Shown here one piece after another: positions 36,736 through 46,209 of a DNA stretch of 64,000 nucleotides. Position numbers and translations under genes: made by a program. The notes under the pieces are model-generated. The model did no database searches and was not told the origin of the DNA. It was given only the letters and a program-made list of their open reading frames with translations. The stretch comes from Paenibacillus pectinilyticus (GTDB taxonomy: Bacteria; Bacillota; Bacilli; Paenibacillales; NBRC-103111). The stretch's first letter is position 1; every line of letters begins with the position of its first letter. The stretch spans positions 1,203,175-1,267,174 of the forward strand of contig NZ_LYPC01000014.1 of assembly GCF_001700435.1 (NCBI RefSeq), in the 5' to 3' direction.

Positions 36736-38058
36736 ATGGTTAATATTTTGGTCGTAGATGACGAACCGATGATTTGTAAGGGTGTTGCGACGATTTTGAA
36801 GCAGTCGAAGTTGGACATCAACGAGGTATTTATCGCGTATAACGGGTTTGAGGCGCTGGATTTTATACATTTGGAGACGATAGATCTCGTTTTCACGGAT
36901 ATTCAAATGGAGAAAATGAATGGCATAGAGCTCATCGAGAACATTTTCCTCGAGGATCCATCCATTCCGATCGTCATTTTATCAGCGCATGGTGAGTTTG
37001 AATACGCGCAGAAAGCGATACGTTTTGGAGCAAAGGAGTATCTGGTAAAGCCGATTACGCCGCCGCATCTCCTTTCGGTCGTGACGAAGCTGCTTAAGGA
37101 GAAGGAGGAGAAAGGACAACGCTTCGCGAACTGGGAAGGCTCTCGTTCATTGCCAGGCCATATGTCGCATGAGACGAACTATTATTTGAACGAACTGGTA
37201 ACAGGGACGATCCATGAGTCCGAGGTTACTTCTATTATAGAGACATTAGGCAATCGGATGGATGGGCCCTATTTTAGCATGATGAGCATCAAATTATCGC
37301 TGGAACGCGGTGGTATCCATGATCAGGAAATAGCGACCGGGAAGGATCGCAGTCTGTTGAAGTACGCCGCATTGAACATTATGGAGGAAACGGCGAGTCA
37401 GTGGAGTCACTTCATTTTCAACAATCATAACTCTACTTTTACCCTGCTGCTGCAAGTTACGGAAGAGGAGAGCCGAGGTTCACTTCGCGTAAATCAACTA
37501 CTGATGGTGGCACAAATGATTCATACCAATCTGCAGAAGTATTTGAATGTGAAAAGTCAGATCGGCATCTCTCGGATTCGAGAAGGGATTCCTCAATGGC
37601 CGGTGATGTACAAGGAAGCGCTCGAAAGCTTAGCTTGCTGTGAAACCAACAAAGGGCACTATATGTTCTATATTGAAGATAAAGACAGCCTGTCGACGAA
37701 CCCTAACCTAACGGTTGCTGGCGTGGATGAAGCGAATCATCGGATCGTCTATGAGACGAAGGTATACATCGAGCAGCATTTCTGCGATAAAGGCTTGAAG
37801 CTGCAAGATATTGCGGATGCGGTGCATTTAAGTCCGAATTATTTGAGTTATTTGTTTAAAAAGGTGATGGGGACGAACATTTGGGACTATGTCACCAAGC
37901 TGCGGATGGAAGAAGGCAAGCGTCTGATTCTGACGACAGATAAGCGTCGGTACGAGATATCGGAGGAGATTGGGTACGAGTCACCGGAGCACTTTAGCAA
38001 AATATTCAAGAAGCATTTCGGGATTAATATCTCCGAAGTGAAGCAAGCAGGTACGTAA
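36736..38058 (+). CDS. YesN-family response regulator (REC-AraC)
   Basis: A 440-residue response regulator: receiver domain with VDDEPM, phospho-acceptor D55 (FTDIQM) and K in YLVKPI; shorter middle region than the other YesN in the window; C-terminal AraC double HTH (about 335-436; SPNYLSYLFKKVMG, SPEHFSKIFKKHFG). The start follows GAGGTGG. The cognate kinase is almost certainly the YesM protein at 41.7 kb, at the far end of the same transporter locus. Confidence 0.92.
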   Translation: MVNILVVDDEPMICKGVATILKQSKLDINEVFIAYNGFEALDFIHLETIDLVFTDIQMEKMNGIELIENIFLEDPSIPIVILSAHGEFEYAQKAIRFGAKEYLVKPITPPHLLSVVTKLLKEKEEKGQRFANWEGSRSLPGHMSHETNYYLNELVTGTIHESEVTSIIETLGNRMDGPYFSMMSIKLSLERGGIHDQEIATGKDRSLLKYAALNIMEETASQWSHFIFNNHNSTFTLLLQVTEEESRGSLRVNQLLMVAQMIHTNLQKYLNVKSQIGISRIREGIPQWPVMYKEALESLACCETNKGHYMFYIEDKDSLSTNPNLTVAGVDEANHRIVYETKVYIEQHFCDKGLKLQDIADAVHLSPNYLSYLFKKVMGTNIWDYVTKLRMEEGKRLILTTDKRRYEISEEIGYESPEHFSKIFKKHFGINISEVKQAGT

Positions 38059-38059
38059 G

Positions 38060-38086
38060 ATACGACATACTTAGCGTAATACGACA
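38060..38086 (+). promoter_or_regulatory. Direct repeats ATACGACA, candidate response-regulator site
   Basis: ATACGACA occurs at 38060-38067 and 38079-38086, 19 bases apart, about 25 bases before a TATAAT (38112-38117). The hexamer at the expected -35 is poor. AraC-type activators often bind direct repeats just upstream of a weak -35, so this is a plausible site for the regulator encoded immediately upstream. Confidence 0.42.
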
Positions 38087-38167
38087 CATCGCCCTTGGAA
38101 TGATCTCCCTTTATAATCAAAAATGTAGCAACCACAAGTGAGAAGCGATTCGAAAGGGGAACTAAAC

Positions 38168-39592
38168 ATGAATGCAAAGAAAGCGTCTACAATGAGTGCA
38201 ATTGCTTTAACGGTATTACTAGCGGGGTGTAGTTCCAGCACGGGAACAACGAGCACAGCCAGCCCAACGCCAGCTGCGAAAGAAACAGCTGCTGCAGCAA
38301 CAGCAACACCTGCGGCGAAGAAAGTAACAATTACGGCAGAGAGCTTTAAATCCGATCAAAAGGAAAAGAATGATCAATTGGATCAACGTATCGCGCGTTT
38401 CAAAGCGAAAAATCCAAATGTTGATTTCAAAAAGGATGACTGGCAGTACAATCCGCTTGAAATCGGGATTAAAATGGCTTCCAACAGTGCGCCAACCGAG
38501 TATACGACGTATGCAACAGAAGGTAAAGTACTTGTCGATAAGAAATGGGTAGCTGATATTACGGATTCAATGAGCGCTTGGGCACATTCCAAGGATATGA
38601 ATGATCTGCTCTCCAAACCGTTTGTTGTTAACGGTAAAACGTACGGCGTGCCAATCGATGGTTACGTGATGACAATTACATTGAATAAAAAGTTGTTCAA
38701 AGATAAAGGCGTAGCTCTTCCTCCAATGGACTGGACGTGGGATGATCTGCTTGATGCAGCTCGTAAAATCAATGATCCAGCCAAAGGTATCGCAGGCTTC
38801 ATCCCGATGGGTAAAGGACCAGAAGCCGGCTGGAACTGGACGAATTTCCTTTACGCAGCAGGCGGCGATGTTCAAAAGCTAGATAATGGTAAAGTCGTTG
38901 GCACGTTCAATTCAGACGCAGGTTTGCAAGCGCTTGAATTCTACAAAAAGCTGAAGGATGAGAACCTAATCCCGCAAAACTGGGCGCTTGGCTATGGCGA
39001 TGCATTGAATGCGTTCGCACAAGGACGTGGCGCAATGGTTATGTGCGGAAGCGGTAACGCAGCAGATACGGCAATCAATGAAGGCGGAATCAGCAAGGAT
39101 GATGTCGTTGTTTACCCAATGCCTTCCTTCACAAAAGGTGGAAAACATACAGGCGTATTAGGCGGTAACTACCGTGTTATCAATCCGAAGAGCGACAAAG
39201 ATCAACAAGAAGTGGCGTTCAAATGGATCACTGATGAGTATTTCACTGACGATTTCTTGAACTCAACTCAAAAAGAAATCGAAGATCGTAAAGGTAAAAA
39301 CCGTGTGTACATTCCACAACCGATCAACTACTGGAAAGATTCTTCCGATTTCGGTAAAAAATACACGGATCTATTAACGAAGTATGACAACGTATTCAAA
39401 TATGATCCGCAATTGCTAGCTTTATGGGATGGCAAACCGGAAGCACAATACGAAGCTCAAAAGTTCTACACAGAAATGGCAAACGTGATTCAAAAAGTAT
39501 TCACAACGAAAGATGTGGATTTGAAAAAAGCACTGTCTGATGCCGCGGCCAAAGTGCAAACGGAAACGTTTGACAAAGTGAAGGTCGAATAG
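38168..39592 (+). CDS. ABC transporter sugar-binding lipoprotein
   Basis: A 474-residue family 1 solute-binding lipoprotein. Signal peptide and lipobox LAGC (C21), then an Ala/Thr/Pro linker to about 50 and the two-lobe binding domain. The mature body has WTWDDLLDAARK and QGRGAMVMCGSGN, typical of sugar receptors. ATG 38168 follows AAAGGGG; a GTG ten codons upstream overlaps that ribosome site. First structural gene of the second uptake operon. Confidence 0.92.
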   Translation: MNAKKASTMSAIALTVLLAGCSSSTGTTSTASPTPAAKETAAAATATPAAKKVTITAESFKSDQKEKNDQLDQRIARFKAKNPNVDFKKDDWQYNPLEIGIKMASNSAPTEYTTYATEGKVLVDKKWVADITDSMSAWAHSKDMNDLLSKPFVVNGKTYGVPIDGYVMTITLNKKLFKDKGVALPPMDWTWDDLLDAARKINDPAKGIAGFIPMGKGPEAGWNWTNFLYAAGGDVQKLDNGKVVGTFNSDAGLQALEFYKKLKDENLIPQNWALGYGDALNAFAQGRGAMVMCGSGNAADTAINEGGISKDDVVVYPMPSFTKGGKHTGVLGGNYRVINPKSDKDQQEVAFKWITDEYFTDDFLNSTQKEIEDRKGKNRVYIPQPINYWKDSSDFGKKYTDLLTKYDNVFKYDPQLLALWDGKPEAQYEAQKFYTEMANVIQKVFTTKDVDLKKALSDAAAKVQTETFDKVKVE

Positions 39593-39607
39593 GTAAGCCT
39601 AAACTTA

Positions 39608-39659
39608 CTTCTACACGCGGCCGCTTGCTAAGTAGGAAGTGGCCGTGGGTAGAGGTTTT
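39608..39659 (+). terminator. Hairpin between receptor and permease genes
   Basis: CTTCTACACGCGGCC pairs with GGCCGTGGGTAGAGG, followed by TTTT. As in the first uptake locus, it probably reduces downstream permease mRNA. Confidence 0.7.
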
Positions 39660-39772
39660 CTCAAAATATTAGAATATATATGTTTCACTTAATAAATCGG
39701 CTAATTTTCTCCATAAACGCAATCGTCCTAAGAGGACAATGTAGCCGTTTATTTTGCTAAGGAGTGTATCGG

Positions 39773-40684
39773 ATGGATGCAGAGCTAAGCGTACAACCTG
39801 TTGTTGGAAACAGAGTAGCGAAAAAGAAAATGAACTGGTATTTATGGGGTACGTTGTTTATTTTACCTGAAGTGGTGTTATTCATTATCTTTTTATGGGT
39901 GCCTATTTTCAAAGGGATTTTCTATAGCTTCTACACGGTTGATTTTGTAGAAGGCAATCATTTCACTGGATTAGCAAATTATGTGAGTATTCTTAAAGAC
40001 GATCTGCTTTGGATTTCAATCAAGAATACGTTGATGTATATGGCTTTAGGTATTATTCTTGGCTTTTGGATCCCGCCTCTGGTGGCGATAGCCGTGTCAG
40101 AGCTGCGCAGGTTCCAGGGTGCGGCACGCATCATCAGTTATTTGCCAAGCGCTGTTCCAGCGATCGTTTTGTATGGGATGTGGATGTGGTTCTATGATGC
40201 AGTAGGCCCAATTAACAGCTTTTTACAGAAATTTGGGATTCCCCAAGTGTCCTTCTTCAGTCCCAAAATGGCGATGGTCTCGATTGTTATTCTAGAAACA
40301 TGGCAAAGCTTTGGCGCAGCAACGCTCATTTATATCGCGGCGATCGTAGGCATTCCGAAGGATTTATACGAAGCGGCCGAAATTGATGGTGCCAGTGTCT
40401 GGCAGCGTGTGCGCTATATTATTTTGCCAAGTATCAAAACCTTAATGATGTTGTTATTGCTTCTGCAATTGATCACAACTTCACAAGGGTTCCAAGCGCA
40501 ATTATCGATGACGGACGGTGGTCCTGATAATGCAACGCTGACGTACTTATTATGGCTCAACCACACAGCGTTCCGCGATTTGGATTTCGGGAAAGCAAGC
40601 GCAATGGGCAGCCTGATGTTCTTCGTTCTGATTTTAATGTCCATTGTATACAACGTCATGCAGCGTAGGAGTGAGAAAGCATGA
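39773..40684 (+). CDS. Sugar ABC transporter permease (UgpA/MalF type)
   Basis: A 303-residue permease with six predicted helices and EAA loop EAAEIDGAS followed by ILPSIK. ATG 39773 is eight bases after AAGGAG; the GTG at 39764 is within that site and is rejected. It overlaps the next permease by four bases (ATGA), so the two subunits are made in equal amounts. Confidence 0.93.
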   Translation: MDAELSVQPVVGNRVAKKKMNWYLWGTLFILPEVVLFIIFLWVPIFKGIFYSFYTVDFVEGNHFTGLANYVSILKDDLLWISIKNTLMYMALGIILGFWIPPLVAIAVSELRRFQGAARIISYLPSAVPAIVLYGMWMWFYDAVGPINSFLQKFGIPQVSFFSPKMAMVSIVILETWQSFGAATLIYIAAIVGIPKDLYEAAEIDGASVWQRVRYIILPSIKTLMMLLLLLQLITTSQGFQAQLSMTDGGPDNATLTYLLWLNHTAFRDLDFGKASAMGSLMFFVLILMSIVYNVMQRRSEKA

Positions 40685-41562
40685 AGCAGGGTGAACGCGG
40701 ATTAATATCCACACATGATTTCAAAAAAGGATCCGTCAAATTTGGCTACGCGCTTATTGTGCTGCTCATTGTAGGGATTGCGGTTACGACGATTTATCCG
40801 TTCTTGAATACATTCTTTGGTTCCTTGAAGACACGCGAAGAATTTTTCACCTTTCCACCGACGTTTTTTCCGAAGCATTGGATTTGGAAAAACTATAATG
40901 ATGCATTCACAGCTTTCGATCTACCACTTTTGACCTTTTTGAAAAATACGATCTTCATCTATGTCGGTAATGTCGTATGTTCCCTATTATTTATCGGGCT
41001 CGCCGCGTATGCCTTATCGCATTTGAGAGTGCCGTTCAAGAGATTGATTACCCTATTCTTCTTCTCGACACTGTTGATACCGCCGGCCACATACATCGTT
41101 CCGAACTTTTTGAATTTGAAAAGCTTAGGCTTGATCAACACGTACTGGGCGTTCTGGCTGCCTGCTGCGGCCAATGCGTATTTCATGCTGCTGCTCAAAA
41201 ATTTCTTCGATGGCATTCACAAGGAAGTGTTGGAAGCTGCACGAATTGATGGCGCTAGTGAATTCAAATCCTTCATTCGGATTGCCGTACCACTATCGAC
41301 ACCGATTATTGGAACGTTGCTGATGCTGTCGTTCTCGACGACGTGGAATGATTTCTACTGGCCGAACATCGTGATGACGGATAAAAGCATGTATCCGCTC
41401 GCGACGGGAATTTACCGTTATGTCGTGTATTACAACTCGGTCATCCCATGGAGTGTACGATTCGCTGTCTTGACGATGGCCATGCTGCCGCCGGTACTGT
41501 TCTTCCTGATTTTCCAAAAGTTTATGGTTCGTGGTTTATCCGTGTCTAGCGTGAAAGGCTAG
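40681..41562 (+). CDS. Sugar ABC transporter permease (UgpE/MalG type)
   Basis: A 293-residue membrane protein with EAA loop EAARIDGAS and the C-terminal VSSVKG typical of this group. Its ATG overlaps the previous stop. It forms the channel with the upstream permease. No ATPase gene follows; an MsmX-type shared ATPase is inferred. Confidence 0.93.
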   Translation: MKQGERGLISTHDFKKGSVKFGYALIVLLIVGIAVTTIYPFLNTFFGSLKTREEFFTFPPTFFPKHWIWKNYNDAFTAFDLPLLTFLKNTIFIYVGNVVCSLLFIGLAAYALSHLRVPFKRLITLFFFSTLLIPPATYIVPNFLNLKSLGLINTYWAFWLPAAANAYFMLLLKNFFDGIHKEVLEAARIDGASEFKSFIRIAVPLSTPIIGTLLMLSFSTTWNDFYWPNIVMTDKSMYPLATGIYRYVVYYNSVIPWSVRFAVLTMAMLPPVLFFLIFQKFMVRGLSVSSVKG

Positions 41563-41565
41563 AGG

Positions 41566-41608
41566 GAAACGCCCATCAGAATGCGAATTCTGGAGGCGTT
41601 TTCTTTTT
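41566..41608 (+). terminator. Intrinsic terminator after second permease pair
   Basis: AAACGCC and GGCGTTT bracket an inner CAGAAT/ATTCTG stem, followed by TCTTTTT. Confidence 0.8.
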
Positions 41609-41724
41609 GCTTAGAGGAGATTGCCTCTGATTTAGCGAACCTACTGATAGTTTAGATTACAGAGGTGCTTTACATGGAGCGGTGCTGGTGGGGTGGCAAG
41701 CTTTTGAAAGGATGGTAAGCTGGA

Positions 41725-43497
41725 ATGCGTAAGATGCTGCAAAATATGAACTTGATGAAAAAATTGATCCTGCTGCTCATCGTTTTTGTAGTGATTCCGA
41801 TTCTCGTACTGGATCTGGTCGTTGCGAAGAAGCTGGAATCCATTACAGAAGAACAGGTGGGGAATGCCCTGCTTCAATTAGTACGTGGCAGCCACTTGAC
41901 CCTTGATCGGGAGAGCAGTGATTTTGAAGAAAAAACCGAGAAAATTATGATTTCGCAAGAAATCCAACAATTGGTTAGCGTGCCATCCTCGTCTGAGTAT
42001 GAGCGTTTTGAGATCTTTAAAGCGCTAGACAAATATTTGAATAATTATTCCACGAATTCCGTGCGGTATTCCCTATTTTTCTCTGACAAAGATAAGCTCT
42101 ATTCGTTCGTTCCGAATTCGGATTTGCTGAATAACGGAGTGTTCTATTCGACGGATATGACGGATCTCTCTTGGTATAAAGCGGTCTCCACGGCCAAAGG
42201 CAAGGGCATTATTCGGGTTATGGATAAGTTCGGCTTTAACCCGAATAACACACAAACTGTGGCATATTTACGGCAATTAAACAGCATTTATAATGGGGAA
42301 ACCGTGATCGGTTACTTGGTTGTGTCGGGTATCGAGACGCCGCTGCAGATGGATTTCGTCCCCTTTGATAAGTACAAAGATGCGGAATTACTGCTGTTGG
42401 ACGAAGAAAATACGGTGTTGGCAACGAATACCCAAGCCTTCCCCATCGGTTCGAAGGTCGCAGTACCTGCTGACAAAGTGGATGGCGTGTATAAGCAACA
42501 TGAGAACGGAAACGAGATCATGTCTGTTATTCATACCAGTGAATATTCGACGACGAAGCTGTTGATGCGCGTGCCGGTGCAGTCGATCATTGTGGATCAT
42601 ATTAGTGTCCAGCGGCTAGTAGATTGGATTATGTTGATTTACTTCTTGATTCTCATTTTGGCGAGCATGTACTTCATTCAATCGATCCTAAAGCCGATCT
42701 CCCGGTTAGCTCGGATCACGAATTCCTACCATCCAGGCAGGCCGCTCGCGATTACGCTGCATGCAGAGAGTAAAAATGAGATCGTGTTGCTTAACAATCA
42801 TTTCATTCACATGACGAATCGGTTGAATCAGACGATTTATGATCAATACGAGCTTGAATTGAAGCACAAGGAAGTCGAATTATCGATTTTGCATACCCAA
42901 ATCAATCCGCATCTGCTCTATAACACCTTGGAGTCTGTCTACTGGCATACGTTGATGGAGGGGGCAGCCGAGTCGGCTGAAATGATCAAAGATTTGTCGC
43001 TTATTATGCGTATCGGGCTTAGCAAGGGCAAGCTGCTCATTCCGATTATGGAAGAAATCAATCATGCCGAGGCCTATGTAAGGCTTCAGCTTTTCCGCTA
43101 TGAATATAGCTTCCAGGCGCATTGGGAAATCGAAGAAGAGGCCAAACGATTCTTGATGCCTAAAGTCGTGCTGCAGCCGATTATCGAGAATGCAATTCTA
43201 CACGGGATCAAAAACATGGAGCAAGACGGTGAGTTATGGATTAAAGTGAAGCAGGCGAACGGCAAAGTCATCATCAGCGTAGAAGATAATGGATATCGCT
43301 CCGCGGATATCGGGATGTTGAACGCCATTTTGCATGGGAAAGAGAATAATAAAGGGTTTGGAATTATTAATGTGCAGAAGCGGATTCAGCTGCATTTTGG
43401 TGAGGGTTATGGGCTGCAGTATGCACTCAGGGAAGATCAGGGCGTTCGTGCTTGGATTGAGATTCCGGCTGTGTTGGATGAGACGGAGTGGAAGTAG
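41725..43497 (+). CDS. YesM-family sensor histidine kinase
   Basis: A 590-residue membrane kinase: TM1 about 10-32, an extracytoplasmic sensing region to about 295, TM2 about 297-318, then HAMP and His_kinase with H396 in QINPHLLYNTLE, and HATPase with PIIENAILHG and EDNGYRS. The G1 box reads EDNGYR rather than DNGxG, a divergence worth noting. The start follows AAAGGATGG. It is 160 bases past the permeases and is probably the partner of the YesN regulator at 36.7 kb. Confidence 0.92.
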   Translation: MRKMLQNMNLMKKLILLLIVFVVIPILVLDLVVAKKLESITEEQVGNALLQLVRGSHLTLDRESSDFEEKTEKIMISQEIQQLVSVPSSSEYERFEIFKALDKYLNNYSTNSVRYSLFFSDKDKLYSFVPNSDLLNNGVFYSTDMTDLSWYKAVSTAKGKGIIRVMDKFGFNPNNTQTVAYLRQLNSIYNGETVIGYLVVSGIETPLQMDFVPFDKYKDAELLLLDEENTVLATNTQAFPIGSKVAVPADKVDGVYKQHENGNEIMSVIHTSEYSTTKLLMRVPVQSIIVDHISVQRLVDWIMLIYFLILILASMYFIQSILKPISRLARITNSYHPGRPLAITLHAESKNEIVLLNNHFIHMTNRLNQTIYDQYELELKHKEVELSILHTQINPHLLYNTLESVYWHTLMEGAAESAEMIKDLSLIMRIGLSKGKLLIPIMEEINHAEAYVRLQLFRYEYSFQAHWEIEEEAKRFLMPKVVLQPIIENAILHGIKNMEQDGELWIKVKQANGKVIISVEDNGYRSADIGMLNAILHGKENNKGFGIINVQKRIQLHFGEGYGLQYALREDQGVRAWIEIPAVLDETEWK

Positions 43498-43506
43498 CAG
43501 TCCCCC

Positions 43507-44373
43507 TCAGCGGGGGCGCTGCCATTTCTTGCGATAGACCAGTGGCGTGTCGCCTGTACGGTCCTTGAATAGGTTGATGAAGTGACTGACATTGTCTATG
43601 CCCACTGCTGCGGCGATCTCGGATATGGGCATATCCGAGTATTTCAAACGCTCCTTTGCATGGCTCATTCGAATACCGATTAGGAACTCGTGCGGAGAGA
43701 AGCCGGTATATTGCTTGAAGCGTTTGGCTAAATGAAACTTGCTAACGGCGTGCTCATGAGCTAGCTGATCGAGTGAAATGGACTCTGTATATCGCAATTC
43801 AAGTGTTTGGCAAATGTCTTCAATGTAACGAGGCTTGTCCACTTCGGACAAGTCTCCTTGCTGTGCGGAGAGGACGATTGTTGTCAGCAGTTCAACTAGT
43901 AATTTGGAGGTCAGCAGTTCACTTGCTGCGCTTCTTTGTTGTTGAATTTGGAGGGCTTGTCTCACTAACGCAGGCACTGGCGTTTCATGCGGCAGTTGCA
44001 GGACAGGCTCATGCATCGCTGTATAATGCTCATAATAGGCTGCCGTCGAGCTGCCTGTTAAATGAACCCATAGCAGCTCTAGAGGCTCGCTGGGATCAGA
44101 TGCATAATGATGATAATCCTGACAATGGATAAAGAATACTAGATGGGCTTGTAAAGCGTAAGTTTTACTCCGATAGGTTAGATTGCCGGATCCCTTTAAG
44201 ATATAGACGATGAGATAGGAATCCAGCCCTTCTCGTTCCGTGTAGTAACCAGGAAGCGTATGGAAGTGACCTATTTCCTGCACGTAATACAAGTTTGCTT
44301 TCGCAAATGCGGAAGGACTTGAGATGAAGCGAATGGAGTCCTCAGACCATGCGGTAGTGAAATTCTCTTTCAT
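43507..44373 (-). CDS. AraC-family regulator
   Basis: A 288-residue regulator with an N-terminal cupin sensor (about 25-150; FFIHCQDYHHYASDP) and a C-terminal AraC double HTH (about 190-285; SKFHLAKRFKQYTGFSP, VSHFINLFKDRTGDTP). It diverges from the isomerase-like gene, and a perfect inverted repeat lies between them, so it likely regulates that gene and itself. A GC-rich hairpin (CCCCC-TCAGC-GGGGG) at its 3' end separates it from the convergent kinase gene. Confidence 0.9.
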   Translation of the reverse strand: MKENFTTAWSEDSIRFISSPSAFAKANLYYVQEIGHFHTLPGYYTEREGLDSYLIVYILKGSGNLTYRSKTYALQAHLVFFIHCQDYHHYASDPSEPLELLWVHLTGSSTAAYYEHYTAMHEPVLQLPHETPVPALVRQALQIQQQRSAASELLTSKLLVELLTTIVLSAQQGDLSEVDKPRYIEDICQTLELRYTESISLDQLAHEHAVSKFHLAKRFKQYTGFSPHEFLIGIRMSHAKERLKYSDMPISEIAAAVGIDNVSHFINLFKDRTGDTPLVYRKKWQRPR

Positions 44374-44437
44374 ACGGGATAACCAACTCCGAGCAAGATT
44401 CTATTATTTTTAACCAAGATACTTGGATGTTATCTGT

Positions 44438-44455
44438 ATTGTAAGCCATTACAAT
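44438..44455. promoter_or_regulatory. Perfect inverted repeat, candidate operator
   Basis: ATTGTAA-GCCA-TTACAAT lies between the divergent AraC and isomerase-like genes and overlaps the proposed -35 of the rightward promoter. Confidence 0.5.
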
Positions 44456-44466
44456 GAGTTTATAAA
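44439..44466 (+). promoter_or_regulatory. Candidate promoter of the isomerase-like gene
   Basis: TTGTAA (44439-44444), 16-base spacer, TATAAA (44461-44466), 33 bases before the start codon. The -35 is one arm of the inverted repeat, so a bound regulator would directly control it. Confidence 0.45.
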
Positions 44467-44498
44467 GTTATTATTTATGAATGAATGGAGTGGTGAAC

Positions 44499-46001
44499 AT
44501 GTCGATATATCCCGCTATTAAAGCAAGTCTTAAACCACGGATTGGTTTATATTCGGTTGGGCTTCGCGCCTATTGGGAGCAGTTTCCTGGACTTAAAGAG
44601 CGTCTGGAAGAATACGGACGATTCATCGAACGCAAAATGTCCGCATGGGCGGATGTGTATTACTATGGTCTTGTTGATACAGAAGGAGAGGGACGGAAGG
44701 CTGGCGAGTGGCTGAATGAACGTCATGTTGACCTTGTTTTCTGTCACGCGGCAACTTATTCGACGAGCTCAACCGTGTTGCCTGTGCATCAAATTTGTAA
44801 AGCGCCGGTTGTGTTTCTCAACTTGCAGCCAACGGCTAGACTCAACTACGAGCAATCCACGACGGGGGAATGGTTAGCGCATTGCGGAGCTTGTCCTGTA
44901 CCGGAGTTTGCTAACGTATTCAATCGCGCAGGTATTCCGTTTCGTGTGGTGAACGGAGTTCTAGGACTTGATTACACGCCAGCGATTTCCCTAACGGACG
45001 AGGTGACGCATGAGCGCCGTGAAGCGATCCGTGCATGGAAGGAGATCGAAGAGTGGGTTCGCGCCGCAGCTGTGCCTAGAACGCTTCAGCAGAGCCGTTT
45101 CGGCTTCCTTGGCAATACGTACAGCGGCATGCTGGATATGTATAGTGATTTTACCATGATTTCCGCGCAGACAGGTTTGCATGTCGAAGTGTTGGAAATG
45201 TGTGATTTGGACCGCATGCTGCGTGAGGTGACTCCGCAGGATGTGAAACGGAAGTTGGATGAGCTGCATGAGATGTTCCAAATTAGCGGAGACTCGCCAT
45301 CAGATCCGATTGCGAAAAAGCCGACAGAGGAGCAGCTCGCATGGTCCTGCAAGGTTGCTGCTGCGCAGGAGAAGCTGGTGCGCGCTTATGATTTAGACGC
45401 CTTGTCGTACTATTACCACGGTGCGCCTGGTGGTGAATACGAGAAGCTGCAAGGCGGCTTCATCGTGGGGCACTCGCTGCTGACTGCGCGAGGAATTCCT
45501 TGTTCTGGCGAAGGCGACCTGAAGACAGCTGTCGCGATGAAAATCAGCGACATTCTCGGCGTCGGCGGCTCCTTCTCCGAAATCGTCGTAGTCGATTACA
45601 TCGACGAGACGATTCTGCTGGGCCATGACGGACCGTTCCACATCGCGATTTCCGAAGGAAAGCCGATTCTACGCGGCATGGGGCTGTATCACGGGAAGCA
45701 GGGCACCGGCGTTTCCGTCGAGGCGAAGGTAAAAACCGGAGCGATCACGACCTTGAACGTGACGCAGACTGGCGACGGCAGGCTGAAGCTGATCTCTAGT
45801 GAAGGCGAGTCGACGAACGGGCCTATCATGAAGATCGGCAACACGCAGACGCCGGTGAAATTCCGTGAGCATCCAGACGCGTACATGTCGCGCTGGTTCG
45901 CTGAGGCTCCGACGCATCATTGCGCGATGTCGATTGGGCACAATGCGTCTCAGTTTCAGAAGGTCGCGGAGCTGATGAACGTGAAGCATGTGATGTTGTA
46001 A
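44499..46001 (+). CDS. L-fucose/L-arabinose isomerase-like protein
   Basis: A 500-residue protein of the FucI/AraA superfamily, aldose-ketose isomerases with a Mn-binding centre. RIGLYSVGLRAYW at the N-terminus and the C-terminal segment with GHDGPFHIAISEG and HHCAMSIGH are characteristic. I take ATG 44499, eight bases after GGAGTGG, not the ATG at 44481. The substrate is not determined, and some superfamily members have unknown reactions. GC content rises visibly from about 45.4 kb to the end, a mosaic pattern. It is controlled by the divergent AraC gene. Confidence 0.82.
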   Translation: MSIYPAIKASLKPRIGLYSVGLRAYWEQFPGLKERLEEYGRFIERKMSAWADVYYYGLVDTEGEGRKAGEWLNERHVDLVFCHAATYSTSSTVLPVHQICKAPVVFLNLQPTARLNYEQSTTGEWLAHCGACPVPEFANVFNRAGIPFRVVNGVLGLDYTPAISLTDEVTHERREAIRAWKEIEEWVRAAAVPRTLQQSRFGFLGNTYSGMLDMYSDFTMISAQTGLHVEVLEMCDLDRMLREVTPQDVKRKLDELHEMFQISGDSPSDPIAKKPTEEQLAWSCKVAAAQEKLVRAYDLDALSYYYHGAPGGEYEKLQGGFIVGHSLLTARGIPCSGEGDLKTAVAMKISDILGVGGSFSEIVVVDYIDETILLGHDGPFHIAISEGKPILRGMGLYHGKQGTGVSVEAKVKTGAITTLNVTQTGDGRLKLISSEGESTNGPIMKIGNTQTPVKFREHPDAYMSRWFAEAPTHHCAMSIGHNASQFQKVAELMNVKHVML

Positions 46002-46085
46002 GTGGTAATTGGAGATCGTTAGTCCGAAATCGTCGAATTAACTACTCGATTCGCGGCATTGATACTTGAATAGTCCGAATTTGCA

Positions 46086-46138
46086 GAACTAAATCGTCCC
46101 GTTCAACTTGTCGTATCGAAAAGGGGGGATTTAGTTCG
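46086..46138. repeat. Long-loop inverted repeat
   Basis: GAACTAAATC (46086-46095) faces GATTTAGTTC (46129-46138) across 33 bases. Apart from this and the array that follows, I see no gene in 46002-46642. Confidence 0.5.
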
Positions 46139-46209
46139 ATAGAAGCTGACTATTTGATAATACTGAAAAGGAATCATCCTTTTAATTCGGATATTTCGGG
46201 TTAAATCAG

